Shown one piece after another: positions 27,102-32,386 of a DNA stretch of 32,386 bases (position 1 is the stretch's first letter; each line of letters starts with the position of its first letter). Source of the DNA: a bacterium. GTDB taxonomy: Bacteria; Cyanobacteriota; Vampirovibrionia; Gastranaerophilales; Gastranaerophilaceae. The stretch is taken from contig JAFUUC010000097.1 in assembly GCA_017471365.1 (NCBI GenBank), forward strand, positions 1 to 32,386. The letters are read 5' to 3'. Made by a program: the position numbers and the translations under genes. Below the pieces are notes generated by a model. It saw nothing but the letters and a program-made list of their open reading frames with translations. It ran no database searches and had not been told where the DNA came from.

Positions 27102-29744
27102 TTATTCTTGAGAGTCGCCGGAATTTTCGTCGGAATTAATTACCTGAACACCAAATCTCGTTCTAAACAGGTGTTTCACGGTTTCACTTTGAATTTCTTC
27201 CATTAAACCATTGAACAAGTCATAAGCTTCTTTTTTGTACTCGATCAGAGGGTCTTTTTGACCGTAAGCCCTCAAGCCGATACCATCTCTTACCATATCA
27301 ATATTGTGCAAATGATCTATCCACTTGCTGTCGACAACTTTTAACAAAATATCTTTTTCAAATTGTCTTACTACATTATGATCAGTGAAAGGCTCTTGAG
27401 GTGTAAAACCGGTACTGTAATCACTTAAAACTTTATTATAGAAATTAACAATTCCAATTTCATGTTCTTTGTAAGCTTGAATCACAAAATCTTTAATTTT
27501 ATTGTACATAGGTTCAAAACGCATATTTTGAATATCTTTAACTTCAAAATCTTTCAACTGCGGAACAATTGAGTGAAGTTCTTTTATCATAGTTTGCAAG
27601 TCTTCATAAACATATTCTTCGACTTTTTGTTCAGGGGAGATAAAGCTTTTCAAAAGCCTATCAACTTCTTTTTCCATCATAAACAGAATATCGTTATAAA
27701 GTCCTTTACCGGAGAGAACTTTGCGGCGTTGACGGTAGAATTTTTCACGTTGAATATTCATAACATCGTCATATTCAAGCACTTGTTTTCTCATATCGAA
27801 GTGGAAAGTTTCAACTTTTTTCTGTGCGGACTTAATTTGTTTTGTAATAAGTGGTGAATCGATTGCCATATCTTCCGGAACATTCATCATCGTCATAAGC
27901 TGAGTAATTTTTTCACCGCCAAAAATTCTCATCAAATTATCTTCCAACGAAAGGAAGAACCTTGTAGACCCAGGGTCACCTTGACGTGCAGCACGACCGC
28001 GTAACTGGTTATCTATACGTCTTGATTCGTGACGTTCTGTGCCGATAACGTGCAGACCACCGGCTTGAACAACAAGTTCGTGTTCTTTTTCGGTAATAAG
28101 TCTTGCACTTGCCAAAGCGGCTTCTTTAAAATTCTGGTAATCCGGATGAGATTCATCCACACCGCGTTCATCAAGTTCAGCCTTAGCAAGATATTCGGCG
28201 TTACCACCAAGCAAAATGTCTGTTCCGCGGCCTGCCATATTTGTTGCAATGGTAACAGCCCCAAAACGACCTGCTTGAGCGATAATATAAGCTTCTTTTT
28301 CATGATGTTTTGCATTCAAAACATTGTGTCTAATCCCGCGTTGACGCAAAAGCTGCGACAAATATTCTGATTTTTCGATACTAATTGTACCGACCAAAAC
28401 AGGACGACCAACCTTATTTTGTGCAATAATATCATCGATTACAGAAAGAAATTTCTGTTTTTCGGTCTTGTAAATTACATCCGGATAATCAATTCTAATA
28501 TCCTGCTTATTGGTAGGAATCGAAGTAACTTCTAGGTTATAAATCTTTCCAAATTCAGCTTCTTCGGTCATTGCGGTACCTGTCATACCGGAAAGTCTAG
28601 GGTAAAGTCTAAACAAATTCTGGAAAGTTATACTTGCCAAAGTCTGAGTTTCATCCTGAATTTCGACATTTTCTTTAGCTTCGATTGCCTGATGAAGCCC
28701 GTCAGACCAACGTCTACCCTCCATAATACGACCGGTAAATTCATCTACAATCATAATTTCACCGTTTTTCACGACATAATCCGTATCGCGAATAAACAAT
28801 TCTTTTGCTTTTAAAGCCTGTAGAAGATGATGAGCATAATCAGTATTTATATCGAACAGATCTTGAACTCCGATGAGTTCTTGAGCTTTGTCAATTCCTT
28901 CTTCTGTGAGGATTACGTTTTTATTTTTTTCATCGACGGTATAATCTTTTTCTTTTTCAAGCTGTGGAGCGATTTGAGCCATCGTACGATAAGTTGCTTC
29001 GGATTGAGCAAGACGACCACTTATTATTAAAGGTGTTCGAGCTTCGTCAATCAAAATACTGTCGACTTCGTCGATAATTGCGTAATGGAAAGGTCTTTGA
29101 ACAAGCATTTGTTCACTGCCCGCCATATTATCACGCAAGTAATCAAACCCAAATTCGTTATTTGTACCATATGTAATATCACAACGGTAAGCTTCACGCT
29201 TAAGATCAAAATTTCTGGCACTTTCGCCGTTTGAAAGTATTACACCGACAGTTAGACCTAAGAACTTATATATTTTACCCATCCATTCGCTGTCGCGTTT
29301 TGCGAGATAGTCGTTTACGGTGATAACGTGAACACCGCGTCCTGTCAAAGCGTTTAAGTATGCAGGAAGTGTTGCAACAAGAGTTTTACCTTCACCGGTA
29401 CGCATTTCTGCTATGTGACCGTTGTGCAAAAAATATCCGCCAATTAACTGAACATCAAAATGACGCATGTTTAACACACGTTTCCCTGCTTCGCGGACTG
29501 TTGCAAAAGCTTCAGGAAGAATTTTATCCAGTGCAGCTTTTTCAAGCTTTAAGTCTTCTTTAAAATTATTAGAAGTCGGGCGTGAAGCAAGAATATCTTT
29601 AAACTCTTGAGTTTTCGCTTTAAGTTGTTCGTCAGACATAGCAGAAAACTCCGGCTCTAAAGCATTTATATGTTCAACAATGCCCATCATTGCCTTAACT
29701 TTTTTTTCGTTAGGATCGCCCAGTATTTTTGTAATCCAATTCAT
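27102..29744 (-). CDS. secA: Preprotein translocase ATPase SecA
   Basis: SecA drives export through SecYEG. The 880-residue protein has Walker [17 protein letters not shown] (about residues 102-117), the DEAD-type [16 protein letters not shown] (about 206-221), the cross-linking domain, [26 protein letters not shown] (motif VI), and the helical scaffold with its two-helix finger. The C-terminus ends [16 protein letters not shown] without the Cys-rich zinc tail, so binding to SecB through that tail is not expected. GGAGAG lies before the ATG. Confidence 0.99.
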   Translation of the reverse strand: MNWITKILGDPNEKKVKAMMGIVEHINALEPEFSAMSDEQLKAKTQEFKDILASRPTSNNFKEDLKLEKAALDKILPEAFATVREAGKRVLNMRHFDVQLIGGYFLHNGHIAEMRTGEGKTLVATLPAYLNALTGRGVHVITVNDYLAKRDSEWMGKIYKFLGLTVGVILSNGESARNFDLKREAYRCDITYGTNNEFGFDYLRDNMAGSEQMLVQRPFHYAIIDEVDSILIDEARTPLIISGRLAQSEATYRTMAQIAPQLEKEKDYTVDEKNKNVILTEEGIDKAQELIGVQDLFDINTDYAHHLLQALKAKELFIRDTDYVVKNGEIMIVDEFTGRIMEGRRWSDGLHQAIEAKENVEIQDETQTLASITFQNLFRLYPRLSGMTGTAMTEEAEFGKIYNLEVTSIPTNKQDIRIDYPDVIYKTEKQKFLSVIDDIIAQNKVGRPVLVGTISIEKSEYLSQLLRQRGIRHNVLNAKHHEKEAYIIAQAGRFGAVTIATNMAGRGTDILLGGNAEYLAKAELDERGVDESHPDYQNFKEAALASARLITEKEHELVVQAGGLHVIGTERHESRRIDNQLRGRAARQGDPGSTRFFLSLEDNLMRIFGGEKITQLMTMMNVPEDMAIDSPLITKQIKSAQKKVETFHFDMRKQVLEYDDVMNIQREKFYRQRRKVLSGKGLYNDILFMMEKEVDRLLKSFISPEQKVEEYVYEDLQTMIKELHSIVPQLKDFEVKDIQNMRFEPMYNKIKDFVIQAYKEHEIGIVNFYNKVLSDYSTGFTPQEPFTDHNVVRQFEKDILLKVVDSKWIDHLHNIDMVRDGIGLRAYGQKDPLIEYKKEAYDLFNGLMEEIQSETVKHLFRTRFGVQVINSDENSGDSQE

Positions 29745-29778
29745 TTTTTTCTCTCCAAGTGTGGTATCGCAGACGAAT

Positions 29779-29807
29779 AGTCTACCTCACTACTTTAACA
29801 TGAACAA
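29779..29807 (-). promoter_or_regulatory. Candidate secA promoter
   Basis: On the minus strand TTGTTC, a 17-bp spacer and TAGACT (4 of 6 to consensus) lie about 40 nt before secA. Confidence 0.4.
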
Positions 29808-29833
29808 AGAAAAAGTCTAGAGGATAATCCAGG

Positions 29834-30175
29834 CTAAATTACAGTAGCCAGCCAACCTTGTGATTGCTTTGCGATAGAAGCCGTTTGTTCTACAAAAGAG
29901 GCATACCTCATTTCGGTAATAAGTTTAAGATCTTTTGTTATACGCAAAAGAAGATTTATGTATTGAATACTTTCGAGAATAGATTTTATATAATCGGATT
30001 TTTCTCTCGAACTGTTAGCCCGGTAAATAGATATAACCAATTCTATTATAGCATTTTGAATACGTTCTCCCACTGTGTATTTAAATTCTCTTGGAAAATC
30101 TTTGATTGAAAACATTAACGCTATAAGTAAATCATACGATGCCTTGTATATAGGTAAGTGATAATATTGTGCCAT
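29834..30175 (-). CDS. avd: DGR accessory variability determinant (Avd), four-helix bundle
   Basis: The 113-residue protein is almost entirely helical and fits the Avd family: LPIYKASYDLLIALMF (helix 1), FPREFKYTVGERIQNAIIEL (helices 1-2), YRANSSREKSDYIKSILESI (helix 3) and LLRITKDLKLITEMRYASF (helix 4). Avd forms a basic pentameric barrel that binds the DGR reverse transcriptase and template RNA and is needed for mutagenic retrohoming. A related four-helix family (23S rRNA intervening-sequence protein) is less likely, because its NIAEG motif is missing and a template repeat lies 53 nt upstream on the same strand. GGAG lies 4 nt before the ATG. It probably shares a transcript with the TR (promoter at 30572-30600). 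The expected RT gene does not follow; secA does. Confidence 0.9.
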   Translation of the reverse strand: MAQYYHLPIYKASYDLLIALMFSIKDFPREFKYTVGERIQNAIIELVISIYRANSSREKSDYIKSILESIQYINLLLRITKDLKLITEMRYASFVEQTASIAKQSQGWLATVI

Positions 30176-30227
30176 AATACTCCTTAAAATGAAAAACGGA
30201 GGATGATTGTTTTTGTTTAATTCATCA

Positions 30228-30378
30228 CCTAGGCAAACGAACCTCGGGTTGTTGTTATTGCGATTGTTGTTGTTATTACCGTTCGTGTTACCACTGTTGA
30301 AGTTGCGGTTGCGAGAGTTATTGCTCGTACTCGAGTTCTCCTCTGACGACCACAGGTTGAAGTTCGAAACAGAAGAAG
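30228..30378 (-). repeat. DGR template repeat (TR)
   Basis: This 151-nt sequence matches 32029-32179 except at 21 positions. Every difference falls on an A of the minus (sense) strand: 21 of 48 A, 0 of 103 other bases (5 A to C, 8 A to G, 8 A to T). Read in the target's frame it encodes 19 Asn codons (AAC/AAT), the usual preloaded variable codons of a DGR template. It begins near CTTCTTCTGTTTCG and ends at CCCGAGGTTCGTTTGCCTAG(G). The next base differs (T here, A in the VR), marking the end of transferred sequence. Confidence 0.97.
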
Positions 30379-30429
30379 TATACGGTGAATTTACTAATTC
30401 AGTTAATCAAATACCTCAACTAACCGAAC

Positions 30430-30482
30430 CCATAATGTTGTGGATAAAACATTATGGCTTTTGGTTGAATCCGTGTTCAACC
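30430..30482 (-). promoter_or_regulatory. Twin hairpins in the TR leader RNA
   Basis: CCATAATGTT/AACATTATGG (30430-30439 with 30448-30457, 10 bp, 8-nt loop) and GGTTGAA/TTCAACC (30463-30469 with 30476-30482, 7 bp, 6-nt loop) lie 50-100 nt 5' of the TR in sense orientation. They are perfect stems not explained by a gene. A role in positioning the reverse transcriptase or Avd is inference. Confidence 0.55.
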
Positions 30483-30571
30483 ACCACCGACAATGACGAG
30501 ATGAAAAAGTACACCCTGTCAAACCGTAGCCTGACAAGCTCTGACTCAATCATCTCCGCTTTTCAATAGCA

Positions 30572-30600
30572 ATGATATAACTCGTAATTTTTCAGGTCAA
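30572..30600 (-). promoter_or_regulatory. Predicted promoter of the TR-avd transcript
   Basis: On the minus strand TTGACC (30595-30600), a 17-bp spacer and TATCAT (30572-30577, 5 of 6 to consensus). Transcription would start near 30565, giving about 190 nt of leader before the TR, then avd. Confidence 0.6.
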
Positions 30601-30649
30601 TTGGAAAGGAAGCTATATTTTTAAAAGCGGATTGATAGTTGAAGTCTCC

Positions 30650-30990
30650 GACCTCTCTCCCCAAACCCTCTCCCGACGGGAGATACAAAGCGAACCAAAA
30701 TTTTTGTCATTCTGAACTTTACAAAGCGAACCGCCGCAGCGGAGCGAGGACGTGTGAGCCTGTATGCAGGGCTGTTTCAGGATCTGTGATAATATTTCCC
30801 TCCCCTGCGAGGTAAGATAAAGGGTGGGGTCTGTTCCTCGCAAGGGGCAAACACACCACCACGGGTACGTTCCCCTCGCCACTTGTGGGAGAGGGGTTAG
30901 GGGTGAGGGGTAACTCTAACAATCGAACAGCTACAACGAAAACTTCCTCCCTAGTTAGAGAGGGTTAGGGTGGGTGCTATCCCCGTTAGG
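30650..30990. repeat. Dispersed repeat cluster between TR and toxin-like module
   Basis: 30683-30718 repeats part of 26938-26972; 30726-30785 repeats 16231-16290. Around 30790-30920 and 30940-30980 are short inverted elements of the kind that translate as PLTPNPSP- or YLAGEG-type peptides, including a tccctagttagagagggtta copy related to the unit at 31408. No gene is supported here. Confidence 0.75.
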
Positions 30991-31016
30991 GGTATAAGCA
31001 GATTTGCACAGATATC

Positions 31017-31045
31017 TGGACAAAGTACTGAAATTATGTTAAGAT
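31017..31045 (+). promoter_or_regulatory. Extended -10 promoter of the toxin-like ORF
   Basis: TGGACA (31017-31022), a 17-bp spacer and TAAGAT (31040-31045), preceded by TGT (TGN extended -10). The transcript would start about 90 nt before the small ORF. Confidence 0.55.
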
Positions 31046-31143
31046 TTATGTTACGGAGTAGAAGATGTTCTTTTCTCAGTGGACGACAACCGCCATTTTA
31101 TTTAGACTTTCGGGTTGTTAGCCCGACTAGAAAGGGGGTCGAT

Positions 31144-31224
31144 ATGGATAAATTCAATATTAGCTTATTACTAATTTTCTTGATATTATGCGTATTAAAA
31201 AATGGCTCCTATCTGAAACGATAG
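31144..31224 (+). CDS. Candidate type I toxin peptide (26 aa, hydrophobic)
   Basis: ATG at 31144 has a strong Shine-Dalgarno (AAGGGGG, 5 nt before). The ORF encodes a short charged start (MDKFN), about 15 hydrophobic residues (ISLLLIFLILCVL) and a polar/basic end (KNGSYLKR). This is the shape of membrane-acting type I toxins such as the TxpA, Fst or holin-like groups; I cannot assign it to one of them. The 3' end of the gene is covered by a convergent predicted antisense RNA with its own consensus promoter, the arrangement known from TxpA/RatA-type loci. The long 5' leader contains CGGG/CCCG pairing before the ribosome site, as often seen in such mRNAs. The longer in-frame reading from 30970 is unlikely. 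Confidence 0.55.
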   Translation: MDKFNISLLLIFLILCVLKNGSYLKR

Positions 31225-31279
31225 AAACCATTTAGACCTTCCACAGAGCATCCGGCAGTCCGGTAAACTGCCACTCCGT
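31195..31279 (-). ncRNA. Predicted antisense RNA (type I antitoxin candidate)
   Basis: A consensus promoter (31286-31314) faces leftward and an intrinsic terminator ends the transcript after about 85 nt. The RNA would contain GGCAGT/ACTGCC (31254-31259 with 31267-31272) as a stem-loop and overlap the last part of the toxin-like ORF and its 3' region. Boundaries are inferred from the promoter and terminator. Confidence 0.6.
31201..31232 (-). terminator. Terminator of the antisense RNA
   Basis: On the minus strand AATGGTTTCTATC pairs over 13 bp (with G-U pairs) with GATAGGAGCCATT around a 6-nt loop, followed by TTTTT. Confidence 0.85.
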
Positions 31280-31285
31280 ATTTAT

Positions 31286-31314
31286 ATTATTTACTATATC
31301 CCGCAATTTGTCAA
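31286..31314 (-). promoter_or_regulatory. Strong sigma-70 promoter of the antisense RNA
   Basis: On the minus strand TTGACA (31309-31314, perfect), a 17-bp spacer and AATAAT (31286-31291, 5 of 6). Confidence 0.75.
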
Positions 31315-31322
31315 GTCTTTCC

Positions 31323-31704
31323 CCCTTCCCTGGGGAGGGAAGGGCTGGGGATGGGTTGTTTAACACGCAAGTTTGGGAGGTTATTTTTACCTTTGTGAAA
31401 GATCAAACCACCCACCCTAACCCTCCCTAACTAGGGAGGGAAAATAATACTCCCTTCCCTGGGGAGGGAAGGGCTGGGGATGGGTTGTTTAACACGCAAG
31501 TTTGGGAGGTTATTTTTACCTTTGTGAAAGATCAAACCACCCACCCTAACCCTCCCTGACTAGGGAGGGAAAATAATACTCCACCCACCCTTACCCTCCC
31601 TGACTAGGGAGGGTAAATAATACTCCACCCACCCTTACCCTCCCTGACTAGGGAGGGTAAATAATACTCCACCCACCCTAACCCTCCCTGACTAGGGAGG
31701 GAAA
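31323..31704. repeat. Nested tandem repeat array (129-bp x2, 44-bp x5)
   Basis: Two nearly identical 129-bp units (31323-31451 and 31452-31580) each end in a 44-bp unit. That 44-bp unit then continues alone at 31581-31624, 31625-31668 and 31669-31704 (partial). Its core is a near palindrome (CCCTCCCTGACTAGGGAGGG, or AAC in the centre in copy 1). Single copies of the core occur at 16302 and near 30943. Confidence 0.95.
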
Positions 31705-31771
31705 GTGTTAGATTATACAATTTTCGTCATTCTGACTTATGTTAAGTTTCATGTCTTTTTTGGGGCAAAAC

Positions 31772-31800
31772 TTGCATTATTATTAGCTTTGTGGTATAAT
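31772..31800 (+). promoter_or_regulatory. Strong promoter reading toward the DGR target in antisense
   Basis: TTGCAT (31772-31777), a 17-bp spacer and perfect TATAAT (31795-31800). A perfect Shine-Dalgarno GGAGGTGAT follows at 31835, but no conventional start codon or long ORF does. Transcription would run over the hairpins at 31931-31996 and into the opposite strand of the VR. Confidence 0.6.
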
Positions 31801-31930
31801 AATAGTGTTAAAAGTTAATGAGAGAGAGAGTTTTGGAGGTGATAAATTTTCAAAATATAGAATATTCGAGCTTTTGAGCGTGTTGAAAAATTTAATATTA
31901 ATATTTTAATAATTCTTGAAAAGGTAGGAG

Positions 31931-31961
31931 CCGAAGGGGGCGGCAACGCCGCCCCCTTCGG
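31931..31961. repeat. 14-bp GC-rich perfect inverted repeat downstream of the VR
   Basis: CCGAAGGGGGCGGC and GCCGCCCCCTTCGG form a 14-bp stem with a 3-nt loop in an otherwise AT-rich stretch. A residues, not T, follow on the plus strand, and no T run follows on the minus strand, so it does not look like an intrinsic terminator. It lies about 58 nt after the target's stop codon. Confidence 0.85.
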
Positions 31962-31980
31962 AAAAAAAGAATTAAATACC

Positions 31981-31996
31981 GGCGAAAAATTTCGCC
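31981..31996 (-). promoter_or_regulatory. Short-loop hairpin just after the DGR target (possible IMH-associated cruciform)
   Basis: GGCGAAA and TTTCGCC form a 7-bp stem with a 2-nt loop, 22 nt beyond the target stop codon. DGRs of the Bordetella phage type have a hairpin just downstream of the VR that promotes homing. A second, AT-only palindrome (32006-32020) overlaps the stop codon. Confidence 0.5.
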
Positions 31997-32018
31997 AAAT
32001 GATTGAATTATTAAATAA

Positions 32019-32386
32019 TTAAGTATCTCCTAGGCAAACGAACCTCGGGTAGTCGTAATCGCGAATGTCGTTGCTATTACCGAGCGTGTAACCACTGCTG
32101 AAGTGGCGGTGGCGAGAGCCATCGCTCGTACTCGAGTACTCCTCTGACGACCACAGGAGGAAGAGCGAAACAGAAGAAGGGTCAATGCCCAGTTTTGCTA
32201 CCTCTGTAGTATCCCAACTTGCGGATTGGGAACTTTGATATGCACCTACGCTTGAGAGGCTTGGGTATACTGCTTTTGCTATGTTCGCAAGTTCTGTCAT
32301 GGTAGGTAGGTGTCCACCCATTTCCTTACACGTTACCAATGCTCCTACCCAGTAGTCACTTTTTCCTGAGTATGGGCAGTGGGTTA
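32019..32386 (-). CDS. DGR target protein, C-terminal part (cut by window end)
   Basis: The frame is open from the stop codon (32019-32021) to the window edge, so the start lies beyond it; a TTG at 32337-32339 is not a real start. The visible 122 residues contain CPYSGKSDYWVGALVTCKEMGGHLPT, here broken into its parts: a CPYSGKSDYW segment, GALVTCKEMGG and HLPTMTELANIAKAVY. Then come LFLLWSSEEY and a final PRFVCLGDT. This is the ligand-binding end of a C-type-lectin-like fold as used by DGRs. The last 50 codons are the VR; 17 of 19 template Asn codons are changed to Leu, Tyr, Asp, Gly, His, Ser or Ile. The same motif order occurs in the prepilin-leader protein at 14-1204, so a similar N-terminus is likely. 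Confidence 0.9.
   Translation of the reverse strand, partial: THCPYSGKSDYWVGALVTCKEMGGHLPTMTELANIAKAVYPSLSSVGAYQSSQSASWDTTEVAKLGIDPSSVSLFLLWSSEEYSSTSDGSRHRHFSSGYTLGNSNDIRDYDYPRFVCLGDT
32029..32179 (-). repeat. DGR variable repeat (VR)
   Basis: This 151-nt stretch at the 3' end of the target gene pairs with the TR at 30228-30378 (constant offset of 1801). All 21 differences are at template adenines and lie in the first two positions of Asn codons. The last 21 nt in sense direction (CCCGAGGTTCGTTTGCCTAG plus G) are identical to the TR and GC-richer than the flanks, fitting the initiation-of-mutagenic-homing site. Confidence 0.97.

Noticed and set aside
26878-27111. ORF encoding SELVSES-type peptide
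   Set aside because: It translates a dispersed palindromic repeat; this peptide type is a well-known repeat artefact and there is no ribosome site.
29834-30175. 23S rRNA intervening-sequence four-helix protein
   Set aside because: The family's NIAEG-type motif is absent, and the adjacent TR strongly favours Avd.
30207-30569. Plus-strand ORF of 120 codons over the TR
   Set aside because: It is the antisense reading of the template repeat; its Leu/Val-rich run reflects the gtt/att complement of Asn codons.
30613-30922. Two minus-strand ORFs (89 and 67 codons) rich in Pro, Ser and Gly
   Set aside because: They lie wholly inside dispersed repeats and overlap each other in different frames.
31323-31704. 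CRISPR array
   Set aside because: The repeats are directly contiguous with no unique spacers, the unit is palindromic over its core, and no cas genes are present.
31931-31961. Intrinsic terminator for the DGR target or the plus-strand transcript
   Set aside because: The strong stem is followed by A residues on the plus strand, and by ctccta, not T, on the minus strand.
31861-32022. Open plus-strand frame reading ERVEKFNINILIILEKVG and onward
   Set aside because: It has no start codon at a suitable distance from the ribosome site, passes through the GC-rich palindrome and ends on the opposite strand of the target stop; probably non-coding.

Overview
This is an AT-rich, densely coded bacterial chromosome segment. 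The outer-membrane genes (a POTRA/two-partner-secretion translocator and a Skp/OmpH-like chaperone) point to a double-membrane cell. The prepilin leader of the type AFTLAEILIT, the small Asn-rich genes and the gut-style DGR target suggest a Gastranaerophilales/Melainabacteria-like organism. That placement is inference from family resemblance; no rRNA gene or other taxonomic marker was tested.

Layout. 1-2.3 kb: a prepilin-leader protein with a C-type-lectin-like tail (+), coaX (-) and a small unknown gene (-). 2.4-3.7 kb: tuf with its own promoter and terminator. 3.7-4.9 kb: two parallel mini-operons of very small proteins (-), one starting with a ribbon-helix-helix regulator, both behind the same bipartite promoter motif. 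5.0-16.2 kb: ychF (+), a 1362-residue GH13-like protein (-), ahcY (+), a TerC/DUF475 membrane protein (-), a small secreted protein (-) and uvrA (-). 16.4-21.7 kb: two unknown genes, then a 54-residue ORF, obgE, a zinc-ribbon protein and a YhcC-like radical SAM gene, then a pair of unknown proteins. 21.7-29.7 kb: folP (+), an unknown membrane-anchored protein (-), a TpsB-type translocator (-), skp-like (+) and secA (-).

The most notable region is the right end (29.8-32.4 kb). It carries most of a diversity-generating retroelement (DGR): an avd accessory gene (29834-30175, -), a 151-nt template repeat (TR, 30228-30378) and a matching 151-nt variable repeat (VR, 32029-32179) at the 3' end of a target gene that runs off the window. 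I aligned TR and VR base by base. There are 21 differences, all at adenines of the coding strand (21 of 48 A changed, 0 of 103 other bases), and 17 of 19 Asn codons are changed. No reverse transcriptase gene lies in the window, so the enzyme must be encoded beyond it or elsewhere, or it has been lost. Between TR and target lies about 1.6 kb of repeat-rich DNA. It also holds what looks like a type I toxin-antitoxin module: a 26-residue hydrophobic peptide with a strong Shine-Dalgarno sequence, and a convergent antisense RNA with a consensus promoter and a perfect terminator.

How the parts may work together: the TR RNA and avd share one predicted transcript and would supply the template and the RT partner protein. 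The target, and its relative at the left end, look like prepilin-leader or surface proteins with a lectin-like tail, so the system would diversify a surface-binding domain. Everything outside the DGR and small-gene regions is largely housekeeping.
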